NCBI GenBank assembly: GCA_021372245.1
Contig: JAJFUV010000173.1
Location: 1-39,839, forward strand
Reading direction: 5' to 3'
DNA: 39,839 nucleotides
Origin: Terriglobales bacterium
GTDB taxonomy: Bacteria > Acidobacteriota > Terriglobia > Bryobacterales > Bryobacteraceae
The notes below the pieces were generated by a model. That model had not been told where the DNA came from. It ran no database searches and saw only the letters and a program-made list of their open reading frames with translations. Made by a program: the position numbers and the translations under genes. This document shows, in pieces, positions 8,078-16,130 of the stretch (positions are counted from its first letter, which is position 1; every line of letters begins with the position of its first letter).

Positions 8078-8806
8078 ATGAGCCTGCTGTCAGTTCGACT
8101 CGAAGAAAACACGCGGCGCGCCATCCGCCGCGCCATGCACGCCGGCACGCTGCGCGCCGCCGTAGTGCCGCTGGCCAGCACCGAGCAGCACAACGAGCAC
8201 CTGGCGATGAGCCACGATGCAAGTTGCGTAGGTTGGATCTGCCGGCAAGCCGCCGAACGCGTCTTCCCCGCGGCCGTGGTTACACCCGTCGTTCACTTCG
8301 GGATTTCGGAACACTGGATGGATCACCCCGGCACGCTGACGCTCACACCGGAAACGTTCGCGCAGGTCGTCTACGAAATTTGCGACAGCCTGCGCCGCGG
8401 CGGCATCGGGCGCATTCTCCTGGTCAACGGCCACGGAGGCAACCGCCGTCCCATCGAAGCGCACCTGGAGGAGTTCCGCGCCAAGCTGGGCATCCGTCTC
8501 GAGTTGTGTTCCTATTGGGAGGCCTATTCAAGCGACTTCGTGAAACGCTGCCTCGAATCGGGCGAATGTCCCGGACACTCGGGCGAATTCGAGACTTCCG
8601 AGGCCATGGCTATCTTCCCCCAAAGCGTACACATGGACGAGGAAGCCTACCCGGCCGGGGAAGTCCGGATCACCGACGCGAAGCGCGCGGCTGACGACCA
8701 GCGGTTCTTCGCGACGGCGCGGCTCGCATCGGCCGAAAAGGGCCGTGTGATGCTGGAGGCCGCCGTGGACTGGCTGGCAGCGAGAATCGAAACGCTGACC
8801 CGATAA
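8078..8806 (+). CDS. Creatininase family amidohydrolase
   Basis: A 242-residue cytoplasmic metal-dependent hydrolase of usual creatininase length. Metal ligands expected for the family are present: E36 and H38 (STEQHNEHL), D47 (SHDA), H119 (VNGHGGN) and E170 (GHSGEFETS). Family members cleave cyclic or linear amides (creatinine amidohydrolase, mycofactocin MftE, formamide hydrolase in riboflavin/F420 routes). In carbohydrate operons their substrates are largely unknown. It is the last gene of the five-gene plus-strand operon, 7 nt after the preceding stop, and it converges with the acyl-CoA synthetase gene 16 bp away. The link to sugar acids suggests an amide or lactam of a sugar acid, but that is speculation. 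Confidence 0.88.
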   Translation: MSLLSVRLEENTRRAIRRAMHAGTLRAAVVPLASTEQHNEHLAMSHDASCVGWICRQAAERVFPAAVVTPVVHFGISEHWMDHPGTLTLTPETFAQVVYEICDSLRRGGIGRILLVNGHGGNRRPIEAHLEEFRAKLGIRLELCSYWEAYSSDFVKRCLESGECPGHSGEFETSEAMAIFPQSVHMDEEAYPAGEVRITDAKRAADDQRFFATARLASAEKGRVMLEAAVDWLAARIETLTR

Positions 8807-8822
8807 GAGCGACCGGGGAGCC

Positions 8823-10490
8823 TCAGGCCGTAGCTATGTTGGCGGCCTTCTCGAGGCCACGCTCGCGGATTTCGAAATCCCGGATCATAAATTTCTGGAT
8901 CTTCCCGGTCACGGTCAGCGGGAAACTGTCCACGAAGCGGACGTACTGCGGGACCTTGAAATACGCGATGGTGCCGCGGCAGAAATTGCGGATTTCGTCT
9001 TCAGTCGCAGTGACGCCGGGCTTCAAACGGATCCAGGCACAGACGGTTTCTCCCAAGCGCTCATCGGGCAGGCCCACCACGTAAACGTCGGCGACCTTGG
9101 GATTGGTCATCAGATACTCTTCCACTTCGCGCGGGTAGATGTTTTCGCCTCCGCGGATGACGGTCTCCTTGGCTCGGCCGCGCATGCGGAAATAACCGCT
9201 GGGCTGCATGATAGCCAAGTCGCCTGTGTGCAGCCAGCCATCGCTGTCGACGGCTGCTGCAGTGGCTTCCGGATCGTTGTCGTACCCTTTCATGACCAGA
9301 AAGCCGCGCACGCACAATTCGCCCAACCCGCCCACTGGCAACATTTCGCCCGTGCTCGTGGAGACGACCTTGATCTCCACGTTTGGCAGCGGGCAGCCCA
9401 CTGTCGAAACGCGCAATTCGATCGAATCGTGAACGCGCGACATGGTGCAAACCGGACTGCACTCCGTCTGTCCGTAACAGATGGTCAATTCCGGGCAGTG
9501 CATCTCCTCGACGACCTGGCGCATAGTCTCGATGGGACAAGGCGAGCCGGCCATAACACCCGTGCGTAACGAAGAAAAATCGAAGCGCCGGAACTCAGGG
9601 TGATTCAGCTCCGCGATGAACATAGTGGGCACGCCGTAGACCGCAGTGGCGCGCTCTTCCTGGATTGCCTTCAGCGTGGCCAGCGCATCGAACTGGGCGC
9701 AGGGCAGAATCAGCGTGGCACCGCTCACCAGCGCCGCCATGCTGGCAATGACGCTGCCGAAGCAGTGATACAGGGGCACGGGCGCGCATATCCGGTCGGC
9801 GGAAGTGGCTTCCAGGTAGGAAGCGATGGCGGCGCCGTCATTTACCAAGTTACGGTGGGTAAGAAGTACCCCCTTCGGCGAGCCCGTAGTGCCGGAGGTG
9901 TATTGGATGTTGGCCACATCCTCCGGCTGGGCCGCCTGTGGCGGCAGATCCGCACCGCAATCGAGCATGTCGAGCCATCGCTGCTGGCCCAGATAGATGG
10001 CATGTTCGAGCGGCAAATCCTCCCCATTCCGCGATTCCTCGAGGATGGAGCGGTAGTCGGCGCGCGAGTCGCGCTCATTCAAAAACAGGGCCTTCATGTG
10101 CGACTTGCGTAGCACGTAGCGCAACTCGTGCGACCGGTACGCTGGGTTGACGTTCACCAGCACCACGCGTGCCAGAGACGCCGCGTACTGCAGATAGACC
10201 CACTCGGCGCAGTTGCTGGCCCAGATGCCGGCGCGGTCACCCGGCTTGAGACCCAGTCCCACCAAGCCGCGCGCGGTGCGCTCCACCTGGCGGGCCAGTT
10301 CTTTCCACGTGTGGCGCACATTCTGGTGGCGGACCACCAGCGCCTCGCCGTCGCCGCAGCGGGCAACGGTATCGGCGAGCACACCTGCAATGGACTTTTC
10401 GATCAGTGGCGCAACCGGACCCCGGGCGTAGCTCCACTCAGCCGATACCTCGCCGCCGCCCGGAACGGCGAAGGTCGGCGGCGTCGTCAA
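8823..10490 (-). CDS. AMP-dependent acyl-CoA synthetase (fatty-acid-CoA ligase type)
   Basis: A 555-residue member of the ANL adenylating superfamily, normal length for medium/long-chain acyl-CoA ligases. Visible motifs are the phosphate loop YTSGTTGSPKG (197-207), YGQTECSP (339-346), HTGDLA (421-426), the hinge RGRAKETVIRGGENIYP (437-453) and the C-terminal catalytic lysine K530 (PLTVTGKIQK). It activates a carboxylic acid as acyl-AMP and transfers it to CoA in the cytoplasm. The start is TTG at 10490, preceded by AAAGGGGGG. This TTG overlaps the stop of the upstream isomerase gene (TTGA), so translation is probably coupled. No other acyl-CoA gene is nearby, which makes its substrate unclear. 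Confidence 0.9.
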   Translation of the reverse strand: MTTPPTFAVPGGGEVSAEWSYARGPVAPLIEKSIAGVLADTVARCGDGEALVVRHQNVRHTWKELARQVERTARGLVGLGLKPGDRAGIWASNCAEWVYLQYAASLARVVLVNVNPAYRSHELRYVLRKSHMKALFLNERDSRADYRSILEESRNGEDLPLEHAIYLGQQRWLDMLDCGADLPPQAAQPEDVANIQYTSGTTGSPKGVLLTHRNLVNDGAAIASYLEATSADRICAPVPLYHCFGSVIASMAALVSGATLILPCAQFDALATLKAIQEERATAVYGVPTMFIAELNHPEFRRFDFSSLRTGVMAGSPCPIETMRQVVEEMHCPELTICYGQTECSPVCTMSRVHDSIELRVSTVGCPLPNVEIKVVSTSTGEMLPVGGLGELCVRGFLVMKGYDNDPEATAAAVDSDGWLHTGDLAIMQPSGYFRMRGRAKETVIRGGENIYPREVEEYLMTNPKVADVYVVGLPDERLGETVCAWIRLKPGVTATEDEIRNFCRGTIAYFKVPQYVRFVDSFPLTVTGKIQKFMIRDFEIRERGLEKAANIATA

Positions 10491-11383
10491 CGCCCCCCTT
10501 TCGCGCCGAGCAGGTCGGCGACGAAAGCGCGGCTGGACTCAACCAGCTCCCAGCTTCCGGGCCAGAAACACAGGTCGATGCACCACCACTCGATGTTGGG
10601 AACCGCCAGCAGTGCCGGAGCCAAGGCCTTGAAATCCACGAAGCCTTCGCCGAACGGGCGGTGCGTGCTGGTTTCATCGCCGTGCAGCGTGCCGTCTGAA
10701 TCGATCAGGTGGATGTGCCCGATGCGGCCTTCAAGTTTCTTGAGGAACTCGGCCACGCCGCCCGGGAGGGTTTCCTTGGGCGGATGCTGGCGCGCGCCCA
10801 CCACGCCGCACATGTAAGCGTGGGAGGTGTCGAACATGACGCTGAAATTCGGATGGCCGACCTTCTGATGCATGGCCACCACTTCGGACGGCTTGTTGTA
10901 AGCAAAACCCGGTTCGAACTCCCAGACCAGCCGCAGGCCGGCCTGCTGGGCGATGCCGGCGCCATCCCGCCAGATGTCCGCCATGCGGTCCATCGTGGCG
11001 GCATAGTCGGATTCGGGAATGGAGCCAGGGGCGGCCACCGAGTCGACGCGGATACCCGCACTGCCGATATCGGCGCACAGTTCCACGTTGCGCTTGAACA
11101 GGTCCAGATACTTCTGCCGGTTGCCGGCGACCGCCGGATTCACGGTGCTGAAATCCGCCGCGTAGCCGGAGACGCCCAAGCCGGCGTCCTTGAGCATCTT
11201 CACCAGTTCAGCGCGCGAAGCCGTGGTAGGATAGCGCTCCAAGGTGACGTGCGGCGGGAAACCGCAGACCTCGATGCCGTCGTAACCGGCCTTGCTCAGC
11301 CTTTCAATGCACTTTTCAAAGGGAACGGGATTGTCCGTGTAAGGGCCGAAGGCAAAGGCCCAGCTTCCGAGCGAAATCTTCAT
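10487..11383 (-). CDS. Sugar phosphate isomerase/epimerase (xylose isomerase-like TIM barrel)
   Basis: A 298-residue protein of the AP-endonuclease-2/xylose-isomerase-like TIM barrel family. I start it at ATG 11383 (MKISLGSWAF), which has GAGGA 7 nt upstream; the frame also permits GTG at 11407. Putative metal ligands are E in LVWEFEPG, D and H in MFDTSHAYM, H in GHIHLIDSDG and a late acidic residue in the GEGFVDF region. Such proteins isomerise or epimerise ketoses, inosols or keto-acids (tagatose epimerase, IolE/IolI, hydroxypyruvate isomerase). No signal peptide is seen. It is the first gene of a two-gene operon with the acyl-CoA synthetase and diverges from the Gfo/Idh gene 157 bp away, a common partner of this family. 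Confidence 0.87.
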   Translation of the reverse strand: MKISLGSWAFAFGPYTDNPVPFEKCIERLSKAGYDGIEVCGFPPHVTLERYPTTASRAELVKMLKDAGLGVSGYAADFSTVNPAVAGNRQKYLDLFKRNVELCADIGSAGIRVDSVAAPGSIPESDYAATMDRMADIWRDGAGIAQQAGLRLVWEFEPGFAYNKPSEVVAMHQKVGHPNFSVMFDTSHAYMCGVVGARQHPPKETLPGGVAEFLKKLEGRIGHIHLIDSDGTLHGDETSTHRPFGEGFVDFKALAPALLAVPNIEWWCIDLCFWPGSWELVESSRAFVADLLGAKGGR

Positions 11384-11489
11384 GTCGATGTCCTCGATGA
11401 GCGCCACCCTCTACACGGGCGGCTCAACTTGGAATTGTACACCAGGAGACAGGAGACAGAAGGAGGGAAGCCGATCGGCACCGGCGCGT

Positions 11490-11520
11490 TTGTCTCGCAG
11501 ACGGGGATTCATTGTATATT
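11490..11520 (+). promoter_or_regulatory. Weak candidate promoter for the Gfo/Idh gene
   Basis: TTGTCT (11490-11495) and TATATT (11515-11520) resemble sigma-70 -35 and -10 hexamers, but the 19-nt spacer is long. Initiation would leave only about 14 nt of leader before the ATG at 11541, just enough to include the AAGGAG site. This is a candidate from pattern only. Confidence 0.27.
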
Positions 11521-11540
11521 GGTTCCTCCAAGGAGCAATC

Positions 11541-12704
11541 ATGGCGAAAGAACTCAGGGTTGGACTCATCGGCTGCGGCTTCATGGGCCGCACCCACTCG
11601 AATGCGTACCGGCGGTTGAACAATTTCTTCGACGTCGAGCACCGGCCGGTGCTGAAGGCCATCTGCGACACGAATGAACCCAAGGCGCGGCAATATGCGC
11701 AGACCTGGGGTTACGAACGGGTGGAGACGGACTGGCGCAATCTGCTCACGGCAAAGGACATCGATCTCATCGACATCTGCGTGCCCAATGTGGCGCACGC
11801 GGAGATTGCCATCGCGGCGGCCCAGGCCGGCAAGATGGTGTGCACCGAAAAGCCCATGGCCATGAACGCGGCACAGGCCGAGGAGATGGTGCGCGCCGTC
11901 GAGATGGCCGGCGTGCCGAACATGGTGTCATTCAACTACCGGCGCGTGCCTTCCATCTCGCTCGCCAAGCAGATTGTGGACGAGGGACGCATCGGACGGC
12001 CTTTCCACTATCGTGCCCTGTACCTGCAGGACTGGACCATTTCAGCCGACGTGCCGCAGGGTGGCGACGCGCTTTGGCGGCTCGACGCGCGCGTATCCGG
12101 CAGCGGCGTCACGGGCGACCTTCTGGCGCACTCCATTGACACGGCCATGTGGCTGAACGGCCCCATCGCGCGCGTCATGGCCAAGGCCGAGACCTTTGTC
12201 AAGGAGCGTAAGCACGCCGTGTCGGGGCAGGTGGAGCCGGTTACCATCGACGATGCCTGCATGTTCCTGGCTGTGTTCGCCAACGGGTCGATGGGCACGT
12301 TTGAAAGCACGCGTTACGCGCGCGGGCGCAAGAATTTCAACACCTTCGAGTTGAACGGCGCCGACGGCAGCCTGTACTTCGACCTGGAAGAGCCCGAATA
12401 CCTGCAGTTCTTCGAATACAAGCAAAAGGAAACCGGCAAGAAGACCGCATCGCATCTCACCGGCTGGCGCAAGATCCACACGACGAATTCCGAACATCCT
12501 TACATGAGCCACTACTGGGTGCCCGGTACATGTATCGGTTACGAGCATACGTTCCTGAACGCGCTGGCGGACTTTGTCGAGGGAATTGAGAAAGGCACGC
12601 CCGCGCAGCCGAATTTCCGTACTGCGCTGCAAACGCAGCGCGTCTGCGACGCAGTGATCGCGAGCGCCCGCCGCAGCGAGTGGGTGGACACGGGCGCGGA
12701 GTAA
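11541..12704 (+). CDS. Gfo/Idh/MocA family oxidoreductase
   Basis: A 387-residue NAD(P)-dependent sugar oxidoreductase. The start is ATG 11541 with AAGGAG 5 nt upstream; the longer open frame from 11382 is rejected because its first residues look non-coding. The Rossmann motif GLIGCGFMGRTH begins at residue 8 and the family motif TEKPMA is at 102-107 (EKP, K104 the presumed catalytic lysine). The C-terminal domain holds GSGVTGDLLAHSIDTAMW, with D193 and H197 as expected active-site residues. The family oxidises hydroxyl groups of sugars, inositols or sugar acids, with the sugar held against NAD(P). It lacks a Tat or Sec signal, so it works in the cytoplasm. Its divergent partner is a TIM-barrel isomerase, a frequent pairing in inositol and unusual-sugar catabolism. 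Confidence 0.92.
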   Translation: MAKELRVGLIGCGFMGRTHSNAYRRLNNFFDVEHRPVLKAICDTNEPKARQYAQTWGYERVETDWRNLLTAKDIDLIDICVPNVAHAEIAIAAAQAGKMVCTEKPMAMNAAQAEEMVRAVEMAGVPNMVSFNYRRVPSISLAKQIVDEGRIGRPFHYRALYLQDWTISADVPQGGDALWRLDARVSGSGVTGDLLAHSIDTAMWLNGPIARVMAKAETFVKERKHAVSGQVEPVTIDDACMFLAVFANGSMGTFESTRYARGRKNFNTFELNGADGSLYFDLEEPEYLQFFEYKQKETGKKTASHLTGWRKIHTTNSEHPYMSHYWVPGTCIGYEHTFLNALADFVEGIEKGTPAQPNFRTALQTQRVCDAVIASARRSEWVDTGAE

Positions 12705-12813
12705 GTTAGCGGATTGTCATCCGTTTGTCACGTCACTTTCATGAAGTCGTTGTAGTATTCGAGGTTGTCATTCATGCTTCCCGAAGTGTGGAGCGTGGGC
12801 AATGAATTGGGAG

Positions 12814-12854
12814 ACGCCAGCGCCCGTTTTTGCGCGGGGGCTGGCGTGTTTTTT
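12814..12854 (+). terminator. Intrinsic terminator upstream of TonB receptor 2
   Basis: A strong stem pairs ACGCCAGC-GCCCG (12814-12826) with CGGG-GGCTGGCGT (12835-12847) across an 8-nt loop and is followed by GTTTTTT. It lies 110 nt after the Gfo/Idh stop and 95 nt before the next start codon. It may end the upstream transcript or act as an attenuator in the receptor leader. The 245-bp gap otherwise holds only a weak TATACA (12914-12919) without a good -35, and an AAGGAGG ribosome site at 12939-12945. Confidence 0.85.
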
Positions 12855-12949
12855 GCCCCCCGTCTTGGTATTCTGAGAGTCTGTGAAGAAGTCTGCTACA
12901 GGGGCAGGATTCTATACAACTTTCGATTTGTAAGGGGTAAGGAGGCTGT

Positions 12950-15900
12950 ATGAGGTGGAACAAGGCCGCCCGGATCGGGACGGTTTGTGCGTTCTTTTTG
13001 ATTGCGCTGAGCGCCTACGCTCAGGGCGTGGCAGGCCTGGGGGCGGTTTCGGGAACGGTTCGCGATGCTACCGGTGCTGTTGTTCCCGACGCCACCGTCG
13101 TGCTCTCCAATGAATCCAAGGGCATCACCAGGACGATGAAGACCACGCAGGCTGGCTCATTCGCAGTGCCTGCACTGGTACCGGCAAGCGGTTACGCGCT
13201 CACGGTAAACAAGGAGGGCTTCACCAAGTGGGAAGCCAAGAACTTTGAAATCCTGGTCGGCCAGACGGTGGACTTCAAGGTCGGGCTGACAGTCGGCGCC
13301 ACCGCGACGCAGGTCGAGGTGGTCGGCGAAGCGCCGCTGGTGGAAAACACCAAAAGCGGCGTGACGGCCAGCGTGGGCGAGGCGGAGATCGACAATCTGC
13401 CCATCAACGGCCGCCGGGTCGACACTTACGTGCTGATGACTCCCGCGGTGAGCAACGACGGCGAATTCGGCCTGATCACCTTCCGCGGCATCGCCATGGG
13501 GAATAACTTCATGACCGACGGGAACGACACGACGAACTCGTTTTACAACGAGAACGCCGGGCGCACCCGCATCGGCAGCCAGATTTCCCAGGATGCCGTG
13601 CAGGAGTTCCAGGTGCAGTCCAACGGCTTTTCGGCCGAGTTCGGCCGGGCCATGGGCGGCGTCATAAACACGGTGACCAAGAGCGGCACCAACGAAGTGC
13701 ACGGCACCGGCTACTGGTTCTTCCGCAACCGCACGTTGGAAGCGGCGGACCGGTATGCCAACGGAGTGAAGCTGCCCGAATGGCGCCACACTGCCGGTGG
13801 AAGTATCGGCGGCCCGTGGAAGAAGGACAAGGTCTTCTACTTCTTCAATTACGACTACACCAACCGGAACTTCCCGGCCCTGAACCGCATCGTGAACAAC
13901 TCCCTCACCGACCCGACGGGCAACTATATCCCGGCTTCCAACTGCACGGCCGGCGTGGCTCAGTGCACCGCCGCCATTAATTTCATCCAGAGGCAGATGA
14001 ATGTGATGGTGCCGCGCACCTACAAACAGAACCTCGTATTCGGCAAGATCGACTGGCACATCGACGAACGCAATTCCATCACCGCCAGCATGAATTTCAT
14101 GGATTGGCGAAGCCCGCACGGAATTCAGACCCAGGCGGTGCTCACTAACGGAAACGCCATTGCGAACAACGGCAATTCGACAGTGAAAGACCGCTGGGCC
14201 AAGGTGGCCTGGACGTCGATCCTGACGCCGAACACGGTGAACGAGCTCCGCGGCGGCTGGTTCAAGGACCGGCTGTCGGATCCCGCGGCTTCGGACCTGT
14301 GGCCGTCCGAAACCGGTGGACTTTATATCACGGTCGCCGGATCAACCGTGGGTGCGGCCCAGGCCTATCCGCGGACATACCCCAGCCAGAACCGGTACCA
14401 GATCGTGGACAATCTGAGCTGGGTGAGCGGCGCCCACACCGCCAAGTTCGGGATGGATTTCTCCACTACCCAGGACTGGATGAACCAGCTTTACAACGGC
14501 AACGGAAGCTACAGCTATTCGAACCTCACTAACTTCGCCAAGGACTTCAATGGCGGAACATTCAACTCAGGTCTCCGCAGCTATAGCAACTTCCAGCAAG
14601 CCTTCGGCAATCCCATCCAGGATATTCGCACCACGGACATTAACCTGTATGCCCAGGACACCTGGAAGGTATCCCAGCGTGTAACTTTCAATTACGGTGT
14701 GCGGTATGAGAAGAGCTGGCTGCCGCAGCCGATCATCACCAATCCTGATTGGCCGCAGACAGGGCGCGTGCCTGCAAGCAACAAGCAGTTCTCGCCCCGC
14801 GTCAGTCTGTCCTACAGCCCGAATGAAAAGACCGTGGTGCGTGCCGGGTACGGAATCTTCCGCGCCCGTTTCCACGGCAACATGCTGGATACACTGTATC
14901 TGGGCAACGGAAAATATCAGACGTCGGTATACGTGACCCCCAGCCAGACTGGGGCGCCCACTTTCCCGAACGTCCTGAGCAGTGCCTCGGGCGCGCCGGC
15001 GGGATCGGTTTCGCTGGGTTTCGCTTCGGAAGACTTCCACGCACCCTATTCCCAGCAGGGCACCCTGGCGGTGGAGCGAGAGCTGACCCGAAACCTCGGC
15101 CTGACAGTGAGCTACATCTGGAGCCGCGGCATCGGGCTGTTCACGCAGCGCGACTTGAACCTGGGCGCTCCCGGACCGACTGTGACTTACACAATCATGG
15201 ACGAAGCCGGCCAGGCGGCGGGTACGTATTCCACGCCGGTGTACGTAATCGGGAACCGCGTGGATTCACGCTACAGCAAGATCCTGCAAGTGGAGAACGG
15301 TGGGCAGTCCTGGTACAACGGCCTTGCGGTTCAACTTCGCAAGCGCTTCTCGCACGGCTTCCAGGCCCAGGTGGTTTACACTTGGTCCCACGCCATCGAC
15401 GACGCCAACCAGCAGGGTGCAAGTTGGAACGTGGGAAGCAACTATAACAACGCCACCGTCCCGGGAGACTACAAGTTCGACCGGGGCAGTTCCAGCCTGG
15501 ACCAGCGCCACCGCGCTTCCATCAACTGGATTTGGGCGCCCACATTCACCAAGAGCACTTCCACTTTTGCCAAGTACTTCGTGAACGGCTGGCAGCTCTC
15601 CAGCCTGACCACCCTGGCGTCCGCGCATCCCTGGACGGCGACCATGAATTCCGCCTCCACCTCCGCCAACGGTGTATTCCAAGGCGTGACGCTGGCCAAC
15701 AGCACCATCAACGGGGCCGGCGGCTGGAACCGCGTGCCGTTCTGGCCGGTAGGCACTCTGGATGTGGACCAGACCTACCAGGTTGACGCCCGCATCACGC
15801 GCAGCATTCCGTTCGGCGAGCGCGTGAAGGCCGACTTGTCGTTCGAAGCGTTCAACGCTTTCAACACGATCCGGAACACCAGCGTACAGACCACTGCCTA

Positions 15901-16039
15901 TTCCGTAAGTTCGGGCGGCGTTCTCCGGCGGGTACTCAGCAGCGGCGTTTCGTTGCTCGGCACGGGAAGCGCTTCGCAAGGCTTCCCCGACGGAACCAAT
16001 GCCCGGCGCTGCCAGGTGGCGCTGCGCTTTAGGTTCTAA
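12950..16039 (+). CDS. TonB-dependent receptor, Oar-like, with carboxypeptidase-regulatory domain
   Basis: A 1029-residue outer-membrane receptor, the shortest of three in the window. The start has an ideal AAGGAGG site 4 nt upstream. The signal peptide is residues 1-25 (cleavage likely after SAYA). Residues about 32-115 are a carboxypeptidase-regulatory beta-sandwich (GAVSGTVRDATGAVVPDATV). The plug follows with NLPINGRRVDTYVLMTPAV, NNFMTDGNDTTNSF and GGVINTVTKSGTNEVHGTGY, then a barrel ending CQVALRFRF. The ligand is unknown. It has terminators before and after, so it appears to be a monocistronic unit. The VWFA triplet begins 92 bp downstream, beyond the terminator. Confidence 0.93.
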   Translation: MRWNKAARIGTVCAFFLIALSAYAQGVAGLGAVSGTVRDATGAVVPDATVVLSNESKGITRTMKTTQAGSFAVPALVPASGYALTVNKEGFTKWEAKNFEILVGQTVDFKVGLTVGATATQVEVVGEAPLVENTKSGVTASVGEAEIDNLPINGRRVDTYVLMTPAVSNDGEFGLITFRGIAMGNNFMTDGNDTTNSFYNENAGRTRIGSQISQDAVQEFQVQSNGFSAEFGRAMGGVINTVTKSGTNEVHGTGYWFFRNRTLEAADRYANGVKLPEWRHTAGGSIGGPWKKDKVFYFFNYDYTNRNFPALNRIVNNSLTDPTGNYIPASNCTAGVAQCTAAINFIQRQMNVMVPRTYKQNLVFGKIDWHIDERNSITASMNFMDWRSPHGIQTQAVLTNGNAIANNGNSTVKDRWAKVAWTSILTPNTVNELRGGWFKDRLSDPAASDLWPSETGGLYITVAGSTVGAAQAYPRTYPSQNRYQIVDNLSWVSGAHTAKFGMDFSTTQDWMNQLYNGNGSYSYSNLTNFAKDFNGGTFNSGLRSYSNFQQAFGNPIQDIRTTDINLYAQDTWKVSQRVTFNYGVRYEKSWLPQPIITNPDWPQTGRVPASNKQFSPRVSLSYSPNEKTVVRAGYGIFRARFHGNMLDTLYLGNGKYQTSVYVTPSQTGAPTFPNVLSSASGAPAGSVSLGFASEDFHAPYSQQGTLAVERELTRNLGLTVSYIWSRGIGLFTQRDLNLGAPGPTVTYTIMDEAGQAAGTYSTPVYVIGNRVDSRYSKILQVENGGQSWYNGLAVQLRKRFSHGFQAQVVYTWSHAIDDANQQGASWNVGSNYNNATVPGDYKFDRGSSSLDQRHRASINWIWAPTFTKSTSTFAKYFVNGWQLSSLTTLASAHPWTATMNSASTSANGVFQGVTLANSTINGAGGWNRVPFWPVGTLDVDQTYQVDARITRSIPFGERVKADLSFEAFNAFNTIRNTSVQTTAYSVSSGGVLRRVLSSGVSLLGTGSASQGFPDGTNARRCQVALRFRF

Positions 16040-16050
16040 GGTATAATGCA

Positions 16051-16085
16051 GGGCGGCTGGTTGGCGCCAGCCGCCCTTTTTCTTT
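16051..16085 (+). terminator. Intrinsic terminator after TonB receptor 2
   Basis: A perfect 10-bp GC-rich stem GGGCGGCTGG / CCAGCCGCCC (16051-16060 and 16067-16076) with loop TTGGCG is followed by TTTTTCTTT. It begins 12 nt after the receptor stop codon. It should insulate the receptor from the VWFA genes that follow. Confidence 0.92.
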
Positions 16086-16130
16086 CCGCGCGGCCCGGCG
16101 CCATGGCCGGGGTCCATTTTCGTCCTGCTT

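Noticed and set aside
12765..12953. 62-codon open frame upstream of TonB receptor 2
   Set aside because: It spans the terminator hairpin and overlaps the receptor start; its sequence shows no protein-like features and no good ribosome site.
16042..16047. Perfect TATAAT as a promoter for the first VWFA gene
   Set aside because: No -35 hexamer lies at 16-18 nt, and any transcript would run at once into the terminator at 16051-16085.
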